NCBI RefSeq assembly: GCF_022815725.1
Contig: NZ_JALGRF010000002.1
Location: forward strand, 1 to 64,000
DNA from: Streptomyces sp. APSN-46.1
Lineage (GTDB): Bacteria; Actinomycetota; Actinomycetes; Streptomycetales; Streptomycetaceae
Length of the DNA: 64,000 nt
Direction: 5' to 3'
The notes under the pieces are model-generated. The model did no database searches, had not been told where the DNA came from, and saw only the letters and a program-made list of their open reading frames with translations. A program made the position numbers and the translations under genes. Numbering within the stretch: the stretch's first letter is position 1; each line of letters begins with the position of its first letter. Of this stretch, positions 63,346 to 64,000 are shown piece by piece.

Positions 63346-63827
63346 CGCGGGAAGACGGCCCGGGGCGTACCTCGGGCGCACCTCGGGCCGTACGGCCGGA
63401 TGGCCCGCGGCCAAGGGCGTGGTGAGACGAGGTCAACCCCAGTCAACCCCGTGGAGGGGGATCGCATCCGGCGATCCTTTGTTAGCCTGGGTAAGGCACC
63501 GACTCGATCCAAGCCCCCGGGCCCAACCTTCGTCGCTTAGAGCGACCACTTGCCGCGAGGCGAGCATGGCGGGTCGGTGTCATAGGCGTATCAACAGGTC
63601 TGCCCCCTCCGCGGAAGCGGAGGGGGCAGACCTGTTTTCGCGTGGCCCGGAGACTTTCCCGCCCCGATCAAATCTCGTATGGTGGAAGTGTCTTTCCGAA
63701 ATTTGTAGCTGGTTACCTTGTACTGGCTGGTAGGTGGGACGATCGGACAACAGGTCCCTGCCACGCCTGCCGTGTGCCGGGGCCCTGTGTGTACAGAAAA
63801 AACCAGGACAGAAGAGGAAACACGGCC
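63346..63827. other. Intergenic region before malic enzyme, possible small RNA
   Basis: This 482-nt gap has no protein gene I can support. TAGCCT at 63483-63488 may be a -10 box, and the terminator at 63593-63636 would then close a transcript of about 145 nt. Nothing else is certain; the promoter of malic enzyme should lie between 63637 and 63827. Confidence 0.3.
63593..63636 (+). terminator. Strong intrinsic terminator
   Basis: A perfect 20-bp stem (AACAGGTCTGCCCCCTCCGC and complement) with a GGAA tetraloop, followed by TT on the plus strand. It is 248 nt past helD. Confidence 0.9.
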
Positions 63828-64000
63828 ATGGCAACGGCGCCCAGCGTCTCGTACTCGATGACGGTCCGCTTGGAAGTGCCCGCGAGCGGAACCGCGGTCT
63901 CCCAGCTCACCACCGCCGTGGAATCCTCCGGCGGGTCGGTCACCGGCCTCGACGTGACCGCCTCCGGCCACGAGAAGCTCCGTATCGACGTCACCATCGC
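63828..64000 (+). CDS. Malic enzyme, N-terminal part (cut by window end)
   Basis: 57 codons from ATG 63828, after GAGGAAA. The start MATAPSVSYSMTVRLEVPAS and VSQLTTAVESSGGSVTGLDV look like the N-terminal ACT-type domain that precedes the malic enzyme domains in Streptomyces NAD-dependent malic enzyme. This matches the gene expected next to helD in S. coelicolor. The rest is outside the window, so the identification rests on the ACT domain and position. Confidence 0.7.
   Translation, partial: MATAPSVSYSMTVRLEVPASGTAVSQLTTAVESSGGSVTGLDVTASGHEKLRIDVTI

Noticed and set aside
63478-63500. Iron box (DmdR/IdeR site) at TTTGTTAGCCTGGGTAAGGC
   Set aside because: Only partial similarity to TTAGGTTAGGCTAACCTAA; symmetry is poor.

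Overview
The window comes from a Streptomyces chromosome, read from the end of an rRNA operon into core genes. It is very GC-rich, with strong third-position GC, many GTG starts and 4-nt ATGA/GTGA gene couplings. Gene content and order (mtrA-mtrB-lpqB, hpf, secA, Rv3235-like gene, large NAD-glutamate dehydrogenase, two Ser/Thr kinases, prfB, ftsEX, smpB, ssrA, narK-nnaR, helD, malic enzyme) match what I remember of the S. coelicolor core from roughly SCO3013 down to SCO2951. That synteny is recalled, not searched.

Layout. 1-300: 3' end of 23S rRNA, 5S rRNA and a terminator. 348-994: a DUF6247 gene overlapping a RelE-like gene, which looks like a toxin-antitoxin pair. 1008-6414 (minus): MoxR / DUF58 / DUF4350 / DUF4129 operon plus a multispan membrane protein. 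6630-11173: MtrAB-LpqB envelope/development signalling. 11368-16004: ComF-like protein, ribosome hibernation factor, orphan response regulator, YcaQ-like glycosylase, acetyltransferase. 16231-26584: secA, Rv3235-like protein, DUF6912 and HAD genes, NAD-glutamate dehydrogenase. 26906-33170 (minus): bifunctional glycosyltransferase/glycerophosphotransferase and a sugar ABC importer. 33342-40504: an FHA/FtsK-like protein divergent from two Ser/Thr kinases. 40749-47658: 2OG-Fe(II) oxygenase, prfB, ftsEX, S41 protease, smpB and ssrA (tmRNA).

47740-54178 is the accessory part. It starts 81 nt past the tmRNA gene and holds a tightly coupled minus-strand operon of three small paralogous proteins, a radical SAM enzyme with a second cysteine cluster, a DEDDh-type exonuclease, a P-loop NTPase/kinase and an aldo/keto reductase. 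An XRE-TPR regulator lies just upstream, followed by a possible CRISPR remnant, a second DUF6247 gene and a YefM-YoeB toxin-antitoxin pair. The coupled operon is the best candidate here for an undescribed system; its function is not known to me.

54211-64000 returns to core-like content: MFS exporter with divergent LysR regulator, nitrate transporter NarK with regulator NnaR and GlnR-like sites, acetyltransferase, CGNR zinc-finger protein, HelD-type RNA polymerase recycling helicase, and the start of malic enzyme. Several short-repeat families (GC-rich inverted repeats after genes, a 204-bp repeat inside the FHA/FtsK gene, a repeat cluster at 59.3-59.6 kb) are noted.
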